Made by a program: the position numbers and the translations under genes | Shown here: piece after piece, positions 1 to 8,819 of the stretch | How positions within the stretch are numbered: position 1 is the first letter of the stretch | Layout: each line of letters begins with the position of its first letter | Assembly (NCBI RefSeq): GCF_002706745.1 | Contig: NZ_CP017702.1 | Location: forward strand, 248,001 to 312,000 | Length of the DNA: 64,000 bases | Direction: 5' to 3' | From: Companilactobacillus farciminis KCTC 3681 = DSM 20184 | GTDB taxonomy: Bacteria > Bacillota > Bacilli > Lactobacillales > Lactobacillaceae | Notes under the pieces: generated by a model | The model's database searches: none | What the model was told of the DNA's origin: nothing | The model's input: the letters and a program-made list of their open reading frames with translations, nothing else

Positions 1-1
1 C

Positions 2-685
2 TACTATCAAGATGCCGGTGTGGTAACAACTAAGACAACAGAGCCAACATATTCTTTGAACAATCACGCTAATGAGACGATTCAAAACCGTGCATTGTCT
101 GAAGATTCTAGTTGGGTAACGGATCAATATCGTGTCAACAATCGTACCGGTGTCAAACAATATCGAGTTGCGACAGGTGAATGGATTGATGCTAATGATG
201 TCTATTTCCGCGACAACGGCAATGATACCGAAGATGAGTGGACTTATTACAAAGACCCTGGTGTAGTTCTTACTAAAGAAACACAAGAGTATTATTCTTT
301 GAATAACCACGCTAACGAAACGATTCAAAACCGTGCATTGTCTGAAGATTCTGGTTGGATAACTGATCAATATCGTGTCAACAATCGTACCGGTGTCAAA
401 CAATACCGAGTTGCGACTGGCGAATGGATCGATTCACATGATGTTATTTTCGTTAAGGATGTACAAATGATTGTGAATGTTGATGAAACAAAAGATTACT
501 ACAACCTTTATGACATTCAAAAAAACACTAACAGCAATCGTGCACTAGAAAAGAAGACCTCATGGCTCAGTGATAAAGTAGCAATCGATTACGATGATTC
601 AACGTATTACCGTGTCGCTACAAATGAATGGTTCAAACAAGAAAATGGTGTTCATCTAGACACATCTGTTTGGTATAAAAATTAA
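2..685 (+). CDS. SLAP-repeat surface protein (C-terminal part)
   Basis: This is the 3' part of a gene whose start lies upstream of the window; the frame is open from base 2. It encodes at least three SLAP-type (surface layer protein A, PF03217-like) modules. The first two complete modules begin with YSLNNHANET and end with RVATGEWID; they are almost identical and lie 243 bp apart. A third, diverged module covers the last ~60 codons (NRALEKKTSW, YYRVATNEWF). In lactobacilli such modules anchor proteins non-covalently to the cell wall, so this is probably the wall-binding end of a secreted protein. The N-terminal function cannot be seen. A GTG at base 20 is internal, not a start. Confidence 0.85.
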   Translation, partial: YYQDAGVVTTKTTEPTYSLNNHANETIQNRALSEDSSWVTDQYRVNNRTGVKQYRVATGEWIDANDVYFRDNGNDTEDEWTYYKDPGVVLTKETQEYYSLNNHANETIQNRALSEDSGWITDQYRVNNRTGVKQYRVATGEWIDSHDVIFVKDVQMIVNVDETKDYYNLYDIQKNTNSNRALEKKTSWLSDKVAIDYDDSTYYRVATNEWFKQENGVHLDTSVWYKN

Positions 686-690
686 TTTTT

Positions 691-724
691 AAGAATCATG
701 CCTCAATGGTATGGTTCTTTTTTA
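691..724 (+). terminator. Rho-independent terminator of the SLAP protein gene
   Basis: Arms AAGAATCATGCC and GGTATGGTTCTT pair with two G-T wobbles and are followed by a T run. The hairpin starts 6 bp after the stop codon. Confidence 0.8.
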
Positions 725-725
725 C

Positions 726-760
726 ACAAAAAAGCCGATAGAAATTTATCTATCAGCTTA
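726..760 (-). terminator. Terminator of the cation ATPase gene
   Basis: Read on the minus strand, AAGCTGATAG and CTATCGGCTT form a stem followed by a T run, just past the ATPase stop codon. It lies back-to-back with the plus-strand terminator, so the two convergent genes each have their own. Confidence 0.8.
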
Positions 761-763
761 TTT

Positions 764-3517
764 TTACCAAATTTTAATCTTAAAAATCTCTTTCAAACCG
801 GACAAAATCAACGTTGGTAAAGCAGGAACGAAGATTACTGCTAAATAGATCCAAACTGGCAAAGTAGCGGTTCCCATAACTAAATTGAAGAATGGCAAAA
901 TAGTTACCAAAATAGAAGTCACTCCAGCAAACAACACTGCTACAAGAAGACGGGGGTTGCTGAAAGGATTTCTTCTGAATAAAGTGTGAGAACTTCTAGC
1001 ATCGAAGACGTGCCACAATTGACCGAAAACTAGTGTTAAGAAGGCAACTGTTTGAGCCTCGTCGCTGTTTAAGCCGAAGTTAGCAGCCCATAAGAAACCA
1101 AGATAGACCATAGCCCCCATGATGGTTCCTCGAATCAATACTCGAGACCAAGTGTGATTAGCTAAGACGGATTCATTAGGATCGCGGGGATTTTCTTTCA
1201 TGATATCCGATTCGGCCACGTCGTATCCTAAAGCAAATGAAGGTAGGGCGTCACTGACCATGTTGACCCACAAGACCATTAAAGCAGTCAAAGTTGGTGT
1301 ATCGGCAGGAACTTGCCCGACTGTTTGGCCGAATAAAAGTAAGCCTAACAATAAAGCCAAAACTTCAGCTACGTTAGTCGTTAATTCATGTCGCATGAAA
1401 TTCTTGATATTAGCATAAATTGTTCGACCACTTTTGACTGATTTCTCAATCGTAGTGAATTTATCATCTAAAAGAATTAAGTCGGCTGAGTCTTTAGTAA
1501 CTTCAGTACCGTTGATTCCCATAGCGATACCGATATCAGCTACTCGTAAAGCTGGTGCATCATTGACACCATCACCAGTCATGGCTACAACTTGGTGGTG
1601 TTTTTGAAGTTGTTTGATAATACGTTGTTTGTGTTCTGGAGAAACGCGAGCGTAAATGTTAGTCTGTGGAACTTTCTTGAACAGTTCATCATCAGACATT
1701 TTTTCGATTTCACTACCATTAATGACTGGTGCGTTTTTTGATTTGATGATGCCGAGGTCAAAAGCGATAGCACGGGCAGTATTGGCATGGTCTCCAGTAA
1801 TCATCACGACTTCGATATTAGCATCGTGCAATTCTTTGACGGATTGTTTAACTTCAGGACGTGGAGGATCGATGATACCGGCCACTCCGACGATAGTTAA
1901 GTCAGTTTCTAATTCCTCAGTAGTACTAGCTAGAGCTTGCTTCTTCGACAGAGGTTTAACTCCAACGGCCAGAGTTCGTAAGGCTTGATGGGCAAAGGAA
2001 TTCACGATTTCCATAAAATTATTTTGGGCATCGAGTCCAGCAACCTTTTCGCCATTCAAAATGATATCTTGGCTGTTTTTCAATAACACATCGGGGGCAC
2101 CTTTAGTATAAAGTTGATAACCGTCGCTATTTTTAACAATCACACTCATCATTTTACGGTCGCTAGTAAAAGGCAGTGTCCGAACAATTTCACTATTTTC
2201 TAATAACTGATCTTTAGTGATACCAGCTTTTTGTCCTAAGACGTTCAAGGCAATTTCGGTTGGATTACCAAAAGGTTTGAATTCGCCGTCTTCTTCTTTA
2301 ATCACGGCTTCGTTACAAAGAACTGCACCAGTCAAGAAAACTGAATTCTTAGGTTTAATACCGTCCGGATTAGTGATCTGTCCAGTTGGAGCGTAACCTA
2401 ATCCGGAAACATCGAAGACGGCATTTCCATCGTAAAATTTCGTAGCAGTCATTTCATTTTGAGTTAAAGTCCCAGTTTTGTCGGAACAGATGTAGGAAGT
2501 ACTACCGAGCGTTTCTACACTGTCGAGTGATTTGATGAGACCTTTATTCTTGGCCATTTTACTGGCACCGATAGTTAAAACAATTGATAAAACAGCAGGT
2601 AAAGCATCAGGAATAGATGCCACTGCTAGGGCAATTGAAGTTGATAATACTGAGGTAATAGAGTTGATACTCAATTCTCCAGCACGAATGATGCCGATGA
2701 TAAAAGTTAAAATTACGATTCCACCAGAAACTTTCATCAAAGTTTTAGTTAATTTATTAATAGTATTTTGTAGTGGGGAAACTTTGTCATCGACCGATTC
2801 AATCAATTTGGCGATGTTACCTAATTCAGTGTTGGCGCCAATTCCCACGACGATCCCGACACCTTGACCATTGACAACTGTTGATCCGGAGTAACCCATA
2901 TTGGAGCGGTCGCCGAGTTGAGCATCTTGATTAATGACGTCAGTACTTTTTTGAATGGCATCGGCTTCACCAGTCAGATGGGATTCGATAACTTGGAGCT
3001 CGTCAGTTTGGAGCCAACGAACATCAGCTTCAACGAAATCGCCCAATTGAACTTTTAATAAATCGCCGACGACAATTTCACTAGTCGAAATACTTTGCCA
3101 TTCACCATCTCGAAAGACAGTCGCTGAACGGTCATTCATTTCTTTCAGGGCATCGAGACTTTTTTGAGCGCTGATTTCTTGCCAAAAGCCTAAAAAGGCA
3201 TTGATGATGATTAAAATTAAAATTGCGATAGCTTCATATAGAGACTCAAAACCGTGTTGGGGATTAGGTTGGGTTTGAAAAGCATAGATGGAACTAGCAA
3301 ACGATAAGATGACGGCACCTAACAAAACAATAACGATGGGTTCTTTAAAACTACGCAAAAAAATCTTCCAATAGGGGTCATTTTGCTTTTCGGGTAGCTT
3401 GTTTTCTCCATAGAGTTTTCGATTTTGTTGGACTTGGTCGTTGATTAAACCAGTGTTTTCATCAACTAGGAGTTTGTTTAACACTTCATCTTTAGTTTGT
3501 TGGTAAAACTTCTTCAT
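764..3517 (-). CDS. P2-type calcium-transporting ATPase
   Basis: A 917-aa P-type ATPase that should export Ca2+ (or a similar divalent cation) across the cytoplasmic membrane using ATP. Visible features are an N-terminal cation-ATPase domain (1-60), TGEA (182-185) in the actuator domain, phosphorylation site DKTGT with Asp346, the hinge GDGVNDAP, and about ten membrane segments. Ca2+-site residues known from SERCA are largely kept: N and E in TNVAEV (M5), and N, S, D in LWVNMVSDALP (M6). The M4 motif is PDALP (303-307), with Asp where SERCA and most bacterial homologues have Glu. It is a single-gene unit with its own terminator, and a hairpin in its leader suggests attenuation. The family call is firm; the ion is inferred. 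Confidence 0.9.
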   Translation of the reverse strand: MKKFYQQTKDEVLNKLLVDENTGLINDQVQQNRKLYGENKLPEKQNDPYWKIFLRSFKEPIVIVLLGAVILSFASSIYAFQTQPNPQHGFESLYEAIAILILIIINAFLGFWQEISAQKSLDALKEMNDRSATVFRDGEWQSISTSEIVVGDLLKVQLGDFVEADVRWLQTDELQVIESHLTGEADAIQKSTDVINQDAQLGDRSNMGYSGSTVVNGQGVGIVVGIGANTELGNIAKLIESVDDKVSPLQNTINKLTKTLMKVSGGIVILTFIIGIIRAGELSINSITSVLSTSIALAVASIPDALPAVLSIVLTIGASKMAKNKGLIKSLDSVETLGSTSYICSDKTGTLTQNEMTATKFYDGNAVFDVSGLGYAPTGQITNPDGIKPKNSVFLTGAVLCNEAVIKEEDGEFKPFGNPTEIALNVLGQKAGITKDQLLENSEIVRTLPFTSDRKMMSVIVKNSDGYQLYTKGAPDVLLKNSQDIILNGEKVAGLDAQNNFMEIVNSFAHQALRTLAVGVKPLSKKQALASTTEELETDLTIVGVAGIIDPPRPEVKQSVKELHDANIEVVMITGDHANTARAIAFDLGIIKSKNAPVINGSEIEKMSDDELFKKVPQTNIYARVSPEHKQRIIKQLQKHHQVVAMTGDGVNDAPALRVADIGIAMGINGTEVTKDSADLILLDDKFTTIEKSVKSGRTIYANIKNFMRHELTTNVAEVLALLLGLLLFGQTVGQVPADTPTLTALMVLWVNMVSDALPSFALGYDVAESDIMKENPRDPNESVLANHTWSRVLIRGTIMGAMVYLGFLWAANFGLNSDEAQTVAFLTLVFGQLWHVFDARSSHTLFRRNPFSNPRLLVAVLFAGVTSILVTILPFFNLVMGTATLPVWIYLAVIFVPALPTLILSGLKEIFKIKIW

Positions 3518-3543
3518 AAATTCAGTCCTTTCAATTTTAGGCC

Positions 3544-3608
3544 GAAAAAAAGCGCAAACTTCAAGAAACTTCCTTACCCTCGGAAGTGTTATCTTGAAAG
3601 CTTGCGCT
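3544..3608 (-). promoter_or_regulatory. Leader terminator/attenuator before the ATPase
   Basis: On the minus strand a long hairpin (GCGCAA..TTGCGC at the base, then TCAAGA..TCTTGA and CTTCC..GGAAG) is followed by seven T residues. The U tract ends only 27 bp before the ATPase ATG, so no room is left for a promoter between them. It may terminate the upstream CAP-protein transcript, but it also lies inside the probable ATPase leader, so some regulated read-through is expected. I could not match it to a named riboswitch. Confidence 0.6.
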
Positions 3609-3615
3609 CAACCTA

Positions 3616-3644
3616 GTTATATTTATCTATAAGACAATTGTATC
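3616..3644 (-). promoter_or_regulatory. Possible ATPase promoter
   Basis: On the minus strand, GATACA (3639-3644) and TATAAC (3616-3621) are separated by 17 bp, just upstream of the leader hairpin. The -35 box is weak. If it is used, the transcript would begin with the hairpin. Confidence 0.35.
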
Positions 3645-3677
3645 ATTTATTTAAAAAACACGCCAATCAGGTGTTTG

Positions 3678-4835
3678 CTAGATAGCATCTTTAGAAATAA
3701 ATTTGGTATTAGGATCTGTTCCCGTGAAGTTATAAAGTTGTTGGAAAGAACTCAATGTATCGTAATTCCAGTCAGCTTCAAAGGCAGCATCTTTGTTAGT
3801 AATTCCAAGACCAACATTTGGACCACTGTAAATCAAAGCAGCACGGTGACCGAAATGTCCGGATTGTCCTGGTGTGGAGTAGTTATTATCTTCATCGTAC
3901 CAACTCTTGAGCATGAAGTAGGCAGCATCTTTGTCAGATTTAACACCAGCATATTTCATGTAGTCGAAGCCACCACCTTCGAGGTTTTCAGACATATCTC
4001 TGTCAGCTGTTGAGTGATCAAGGTTAAGACCATCTTGTTGTTGAGCACGTTGTGTAGCGTAGCTCATCAAGTCTTGAGATAGTTGGACTGGAGCTGTGCC
4101 GTTAGCCTTGTGAAGGGCATTTAGATAGGCAACGAAGTACTTGTTGATTTGACTTAGATTAGGTTGATAGTCAGAAGTATTTTGGTTGGAACTAGTGTTG
4201 TTATCGTTGTTAATGTCAACATTAGTTGAAGTGTTGTTATTATTATTTGTATTTGTATTGGTATCAGTGTTTGTATTCGTATTTGTGTTGCCTTGAGTAT
4301 TGATACCAAAGTCAGCCACATAAGTAGCTTGAGGAACTGGCATGTTGAAAGCCATATTTAAACCGTCGGCGTATTCGTGTGTGGAAACTTGAGCAAAGTA
4401 TTGGCCTAGTTTGTTGACGATGATTTTACCGACTAGCCATGAAGAACCGTTAGCTAAAACACGGTTGGACATTGAATTAGTATCATCACGATACAATTGA
4501 GCGTTACCACCAATGATCTTACCAGCTAATGATTTTTGAACTGTTGGAACGTTAACAGTGTATGAAGCATCCGCAGCGTTTAAGTATTCGTTTGTAGCTA
4601 CTTGATAGTACATTTCATCATTGATATCGACGATTTTGCCGACAGCCCATGCTGAATTAGCTGCTAAAGCTCGATTGTGGATCAAGGCCCCGTTAGCAGT
4701 GTATAAATTAGCTATCTTGTTTGCTGAGACTGTGGCAACTCCGGCAGCCTCGGCATCTTTTTGAGACATTACCAAAGCTCCAGTAGTAGCCATTGCCAAG
4801 GCAGCAATGATTGTAGCTGATTTTCCAAATTTCAT
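3678..4835 (-). CDS. Secreted SLAP- and CAP-domain protein
   Basis: A 385-aa exported protein with four parts. A signal peptide covers ~1-31, cleaved near AEA-AG. Two SLAP-like wall-binding modules cover ~37-95 and 103-170. A low-complexity Asn/Thr linker covers ~183-222. A C-terminal CAP/SCP (YkwD-like) domain covers ~225-360. The CAP signature residues are present: His274 (LDHS), Glu283 (SENL), Glu315 (WYDED) and His327/His330 (GHFGH). CAP proteins of this type are extracellular and their biochemical activity in lactobacilli is unsettled. A strong GGGGG ribosome site precedes the ATG. It shares SLAP modules with the protein at the start of the window, suggesting a surface-protein neighbourhood. 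Confidence 0.88.
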   Translation of the reverse strand: MKFGKSATIIAALAMATTGALVMSQKDAEAAGVATVSANKIANLYTANGALIHNRALAANSAWAVGKIVDINDEMYYQVATNEYLNAADASYTVNVPTVQKSLAGKIIGGNAQLYRDDTNSMSNRVLANGSSWLVGKIIVNKLGQYFAQVSTHEYADGLNMAFNMPVPQATYVADFGINTQGNTNTNTNTDTNTNTNNNNNTSTNVDINNDNNTSSNQNTSDYQPNLSQINKYFVAYLNALHKANGTAPVQLSQDLMSYATQRAQQQDGLNLDHSTADRDMSENLEGGGFDYMKYAGVKSDKDAAYFMLKSWYDEDNNYSTPGQSGHFGHRAALIYSGPNVGLGITNKDAAFEADWNYDTLSSFQQLYNFTGTDPNTKFISKDAI

Positions 4836-4916
4836 AAAAAAAATCCCCCTATAATTTTTTCCTAAGTATAGGATGATTTAATCATAGGTTGATTTTATAA
4901 ATATTTCAATACGATT

Positions 4917-5780
4917 TTAGATAAAATAATTACGATAATCTTCGACGTAATCCTTGATATTTCTAGGTTTGTGTCCGAGGACCTTTTTTGCGGTATCGGT
5001 GACTTCTTTGGCGTTACCTAGTTGGGTAATTAAGTAGAGCATCACCATCACGTTGACAAAATCTTTTTTGAGGCCGCGTTTTAGCATTGTTTGGCGAAAT
5101 TTTAATAGACTAGGTTTGCTATAAGTAATGTTAACTCCTAAAACTTGGGTCATAACTTGGGCAATTTCTTGGTAATTCAAGGTTTGAGGACCAGTGATAT
5201 TGAGTTTTTGGAAGAGATATTTGTCGTCGAGCATTGTGATACCAGCAATTTCACCGATGTCACGAGTATCGATGAAACTTGTTCGAGAATTTCCGGCTGG
5301 AATGAAGAGGTCATGGTTATTTTTGATGTCAAATAGATGAGTCGTGTCGAGATTTTGCATGAAGAAACTTGGACGAATGAATGTGTAAGGAATATTTAGT
5401 TTGAGAATCATCTGCTCAATTTGATGGTGCGGTGTCATAGGATTTTTCTCAACACCTAATAGTGAAACGAAGACGATTTGATCGATAGCTTGGCTTTGAA
5501 CATAACGCAAGAATGGCAACATGTCTTGTTTAGGATGTCCCAATTGTGGTGGACGTACGAAGAAAACCTTTGATACACCGTCAAAAGCATCAGCAAATGT
5601 AGTGCTGTCCAAAAAATCAAACTTCTTAACTACAACATTTTTCATACCTTGGAATTTTTCTTGAGCCTTGTCAGGATTGTGTGATCCAGCTACGATTTGA
5701 ATATTTGCTTGTTTGTTTAAGAACTCTATCAATGGAAAACCGATATTTCCAGTTCCCCCGATGATTAAAAATTTTTCCAT
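4917..5780 (-). CDS. NmrA-like NAD(P)-binding protein
   Basis: A 287-aa Rossmann-fold protein of the atypical SDR/NmrA group. The N-terminus has the dinucleotide-binding motif GGTGNIG (residues 8-14), followed by a pattern typical of NmrA/QorB-like proteins (VFFVRPPQ, IRPSFFMQN). Members either reduce quinones or act as redox sensors, and the sequence does not decide between these. Its stop lies 81 bp upstream of the CAP-protein start on the same strand. It diverges from the esterase at 5858, so both promoters lie in the 77-bp gap. It is probably a single-gene unit. Confidence 0.8.
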   Translation of the reverse strand: MEKFLIIGGTGNIGFPLIEFLNKQANIQIVAGSHNPDKAQEKFQGMKNVVVKKFDFLDSTTFADAFDGVSKVFFVRPPQLGHPKQDMLPFLRYVQSQAIDQIVFVSLLGVEKNPMTPHHQIEQMILKLNIPYTFIRPSFFMQNLDTTHLFDIKNNHDLFIPAGNSRTSFIDTRDIGEIAGITMLDDKYLFQKLNITGPQTLNYQEIAQVMTQVLGVNITYSKPSLLKFRQTMLKRGLKKDFVNVMVMLYLITQLGNAKEVTDTAKKVLGHKPRNIKDYVEDYRNYFI

Positions 5781-5857
5781 TATCCCACCTCAATACAATT
5801 ATTTTTATCTCTATCATATATCTTTTAGTATTAGAATAATCAAAAGGAGTTGGAAAA

Positions 5858-6607
5858 ATGAAAGTAGAAATTAAACGGGATGGATTAACTTTACGAGGGG
5901 ATTTCGTTAAACCACAAACAGATAAATTTAATTTGGTTATTTTGATGCATGGCTTTACTTCTAATCGGGGGATGGAACCTAGTCAACTATTGTATCAACT
6001 ATCTCAACGCTTTGTGGCCGAGGGATTAGCGACATTACGTTTTGATTTCAATGGTCATGGCGAAAGTGACGGACGCTTTCAAGATATGACAGTCTTGAAT
6101 GAAATTTCTGACAGTAAAGCTATTTTGGATTATGCTCGCAGCCTTGAAGGTGTCGAAAATATTTACTTGTTGGGCCATTCTCAAGGTGGAGTTGTGGCTA
6201 GTATGTTGGCTGGTTACTATCCTGAAAAAATTGCTAAGTTAGCTTTGTTGGCTCCAGCCGCAACTTTAAAAGATGATGCTCTAAAAGGTGACACTCAAGG
6301 CTATACTTATGATCCAAAAAGTATTCCTGATACTTTACCTATCAAAAAGGGTTTGATATTGGGTGGTTTTTACTTACGAACAGCTCAAACTTTGCCGATT
6401 TATGAAATTGCCAGTCAATATCACGGACCAGTCTGTTTAGTTCATGGTTTGAAGGACACTGTAGTAAATAATATTGCTTCAAAGCGTTACGATGACTGTT
6501 ATACCAATGATAAATTGCATTTGTTAGATGATGCAGATCACGGATTTGAAATTAATAACTCTCGTCAAGAAGCTTTGGATATTGCGACAAAATTCATGTT
6601 GGATTAA
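5858..6607 (+). CDS. Alpha/beta hydrolase, cinnamoyl/feruloyl esterase type
   Basis: A 249-aa cytoplasmic serine hydrolase. The oxyanion region is LMHGFTSNRG, the nucleophile elbow is GHSQGG (Ser108), and Asp200 (GLKD) and His228 (ADHGF) complete the triad. Length and triad spacing match, from memory, the cinnamoyl esterases of Lactobacillus johnsonii (LJ0536: 249 aa, Ser106, Asp197, His225), which release hydroxycinnamic acids such as ferulate from plant esters. It is monocistronic, with a good AAGGAG ribosome site and a terminator shared with the convergent nitroreductase gene. Substrate is inferred from the family only. Confidence 0.85.
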   Translation: MKVEIKRDGLTLRGDFVKPQTDKFNLVILMHGFTSNRGMEPSQLLYQLSQRFVAEGLATLRFDFNGHGESDGRFQDMTVLNEISDSKAILDYARSLEGVENIYLLGHSQGGVVASMLAGYYPEKIAKLALLAPAATLKDDALKGDTQGYTYDPKSIPDTLPIKKGLILGGFYLRTAQTLPIYEIASQYHGPVCLVHGLKDTVVNNIASKRYDDCYTNDKLHLLDDADHGFEINNSRQEALDIATKFMLD

Positions 6608-6611
6608 AAAA

Positions 6612-6661
6612 ATAAGCCTTGTTAGAATGTAGTATTTTCTACAATCTAGCAAGGTTTTTTT
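6612..6661. terminator. Bidirectional terminator
   Basis: Arms CCTTGTTAGA and TCTAGCAAGG, with inner GTAG..CTAC, lie between A and T runs. They serve the esterase (+) and the nitroreductase (-). Confidence 0.85.
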
Positions 6662-7310
6662 AGTCTTTAATTTTCAAAATATCATCTACGGGCACACGTT
6701 TTGAGCGATAAGTATTGATGATTGAATCTTGTGCGTAGCCAATTGCGATACCGACAACCAAAGTTTCATCATCAGGAATATCGGTAAATTTTCTAACGAC
6801 ATCAGGGAAACGAACGCTAGTGTAATTAGGAATCGTGTCGAGGCCTTTGTCTTGAGCGGATAACATCAAAGTTTGGCTGAAAGCTCCAGCATCGAAAATT
6901 GACCATTTTGATGAATTTTTCGGAATCGTAATGAAAAGCATAGCCGGAGCGCTGTATAAGTGAGAACTAGCAAAACTCATTTTCTCGTGAGCTTGATCAA
7001 AGTCGTCAAAGTGGTGCACTATTTCGTGACGCCATTGTTTCATATTAGTTTGAGCGGCTTTACTCCAATCTTCTCGGTGCATGACGGGGAAATCAGGATA
7101 TCCCTTTTGAGAGTCTTTGTCTAAATAAGCTTGCTTAATATTTTCCAAAGTTTTACCAGTAGCAGCGTAGACTTTCCAAGGTTGGGAGTTGACCCATGAA
7201 GGAGCTTTTTGAGCTTCTTGAACAATTTCTTTGATTAAATCAATTTTGACCGGTGTGTCTTTGAAATCACGGACAGAATGACGATTGTTGAGTACTTTTT
7301 TAAAATCCAT
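6660..7310 (-). CDS. Nitroreductase-family flavoprotein
   Basis: A 216-aa NAD(P)H-dependent FMN oxidoreductase of the nitroreductase superfamily. The N-terminal RHSVRDF motif binds FMN phosphate, APSWVNSQPW is the usual second FMN-binding loop, and the C-terminal VVGIAIGYA strand is typical. Substrates in the family are quinones, nitroaromatics and flavins; nothing here narrows this. The start lies 2 bp after the stop of the broken LysR gene, so the two are one transcription unit and the regulator probably once controlled this reductase and the divergent genes at 8274-10476. Confidence 0.88.
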   Translation of the reverse strand: MDFKKVLNNRHSVRDFKDTPVKIDLIKEIVQEAQKAPSWVNSQPWKVYAATGKTLENIKQAYLDKDSQKGYPDFPVMHREDWSKAAQTNMKQWRHEIVHHFDDFDQAHEKMSFASSHLYSAPAMLFITIPKNSSKWSIFDAGAFSQTLMLSAQDKGLDTIPNYTSVRFPDVVRKFTDIPDDETLVVGIAIGYAQDSIINTYRSKRVPVDDILKIKD

Positions 7311-7311
7311 A

Positions 7312-8167
7312 TTAAACTTCCTTTTTAGCGATATTTTTGCGTAATGTTTCTAAGAATAGTTTACCAACAGTTGGTAAGTTACGGCTTTTGTTCCAAATAA
7401 TTGTATTAGGTTCGGTTAATTGTGGTTTCAACGGACGAAAAACTAGTCCATCGATTGAAGTCGTGTCGGTTAATTTGTCGTAAGTCAGTGCCATACAAGC
7501 ACCAGTTTTGACTAATAAAGCAGCGTTGAAGATCAAATTATAAGTTCCGACAAAGTTGAACTGCTCAATCAAGCCGTTACTCCAATCTTGGAAAGTTTTT
7601 TTACCTTGGACTTGGCGAGATACTTTCATGACTGGCTAGTGGTTCATCTCGTTTCATAATAATTCCCCAACGGTCTTCGGCAGGTAATTGTAAAGTATTG
7701 TAATTATCGAGTTGACGGTGTCCCATGATGATACCAAATTCTAAGATACCACTACTCAAATCGGCTTGAATCGTTTCAGCGTCGCCACTTCTAAAGTTAA
7801 TGTGAACTTCAGGATACTTGTGCATGATATCTTTGATAGTTTCCATGACACAATTTAGCGCCATACTTTCACCAGCACCGATATCAAGTGTGCCACTGAC
7901 GACATCTTGTTTTTGAAGATTATAGGTGGTCTTATTTACTAACGCCAAAATTTCTTGAGCTCGTTCGAACAAGTAATATCCATCAGGCGTCAATTGCAGT
8001 TGCCTTTTGCCACGGATGAAGAGCTTGGTTCCCAGTCTTGTTTCTAATTCGTTGATCTGTCTGGACAAAGCCGGTTGAGAAACGTGCAACATTCGAGCAG
8101 CTTTTGACATATTTTGTTCTTGAGCAATCTTGATAAAGTATCTCAAAACTCTAATATCCATTGTCAC
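7312..8167 (-). pseudogene. LysR-family regulator, frame broken
   Basis: The two halves lie in different frames. Codons from 8167 encode the winged helix-turn-helix (residues ~4-62, SQPALSRQI) and the first part of the effector domain up to MKRDEPLASHES. A second frame, from about 7629 down to 7312, resumes with VSRQVQGKKTFQ and completes the effector domain. At the junction the run TATCTCGCCA reads as ISP in the first frame and SRQ in the second. The ~9 residues normally lying between these (the P-x-DL-x-G-x-PL region of LysR proteins) are missing. This fits a deletion between short direct repeats. The truncated product would keep its DNA-binding domain. Confidence 0.8.
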
Positions 8168-8180
8168 ACCTCTATTATAA

Positions 8181-8222
8181 TTAAATGTTATAGATAACCA
8201 TTATTAATGAGTATTTAACATT
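8181..8222. promoter_or_regulatory. LysR-type operator region
   Basis: The divergent gap holds AATGTTA (8184-8190) and TAACATT (8216-8222) as an inverted repeat. Between them is GATAACCATTATTAA (8193-8207), which recurs almost unchanged in the LysR/aldo-keto reductase gap at 16731. It is probably the binding site of the adjacent LysR protein. Confidence 0.45.
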
Positions 8223-8273
8223 ATAATAATCAGTTCGTATAATAAATTCAACCGTTAAGAGAAACGAGGTATT

Positions 8274-8819
8274 TTGTTGAAATCACAAATGAATCTAGGT
8301 ACAAAAGCCTATGAACAGATTGAAAAGATTGTTCCGATTAATCAGAAATTAGTCCAAGAACTAAATACTGGTGTTCACAGTGGTGATGAAGTTCGTCAAA
8401 CTGTTAGCCAAATCATTAATGAAAAAATAGACCCATCGACTGAAATTAGATTACCATTTTGGACTGATTTTGGTCGCAACTTACACATTGGAAAAAATGT
8501 TTTTATCAATTCAGGTTCGATGTTCACTGATATGGGTGGCATTTACTTGGGAGACAACGTCTTGATTGGACCTAATGTCACGATTGCTTCAGTCAATCAT
8601 CGCATTGATCCTGAGCAGAGACGTCATTTGGATTTAAAGTCAGTTTACATTCACGACAACGCTTGGATTGGCAGTAATGTCACAGTTATACCAGGTGTCG
8701 TTATTGGTGAAAATTCTATCGTTGGTGCTGGGGCAGTGGTCACTAAAAATGTTCCCGCTAATACCATCGTCGGTGGTGTACCGGCACAAATTATTAGAAC
8801 TATTAAAGGAGAAAATTAA
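8274..8819 (+). CDS. Sugar O-acetyltransferase, LacA/Maa type
   Basis: A ~181-aa acetyl-CoA-dependent acetyltransferase with left-handed beta-helix hexapeptide repeats (IGKNVFINS, LGDNVLIGPNV, IHDNAWIGSNV, IGENSIVGAGAVV). NHRI contains the catalytic-type His of galactoside/maltose acetyltransferases, and the C-terminal GGVPAQIIR is typical. The start is one of two consecutive TTG codons (8274 or 8277) after ACGAGG; the first ATG (8289) is too far from the ribosome site. It is first in an operon with an SDR (1-bp overlap) and an aldo/keto reductase, divergent from the LysR gene. The acceptor sugar is unknown. Confidence 0.85.
   Translation: MLKSQMNLGTKAYEQIEKIVPINQKLVQELNTGVHSGDEVRQTVSQIINEKIDPSTEIRLPFWTDFGRNLHIGKNVFINSGSMFTDMGGIYLGDNVLIGPNVTIASVNHRIDPEQRRHLDLKSVYIHDNAWIGSNVTVIPGVVIGENSIVGAGAVVTKNVPANTIVGGVPAQIIRTIKGEN

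Noticed and set aside
1200..2867. Several open frames on the plus strand within the calcium ATPase gene
   Set aside because: They lie opposite a clear full-length P-type ATPase, have no ribosome sites and encode no known domains.
3675..4013. 112-codon plus-strand frame opposite the CAP domain
   Set aside because: Mirror of a well-supported CAP domain; Ser/Thr-rich nonsense translation.
4200..4310. Short tandem repeat that could suggest a CRISPR array
   Set aside because: It encodes the Asn/Thr linker of the SLAP-CAP protein in frame. There are no spacers, uniform repeats or cas genes.
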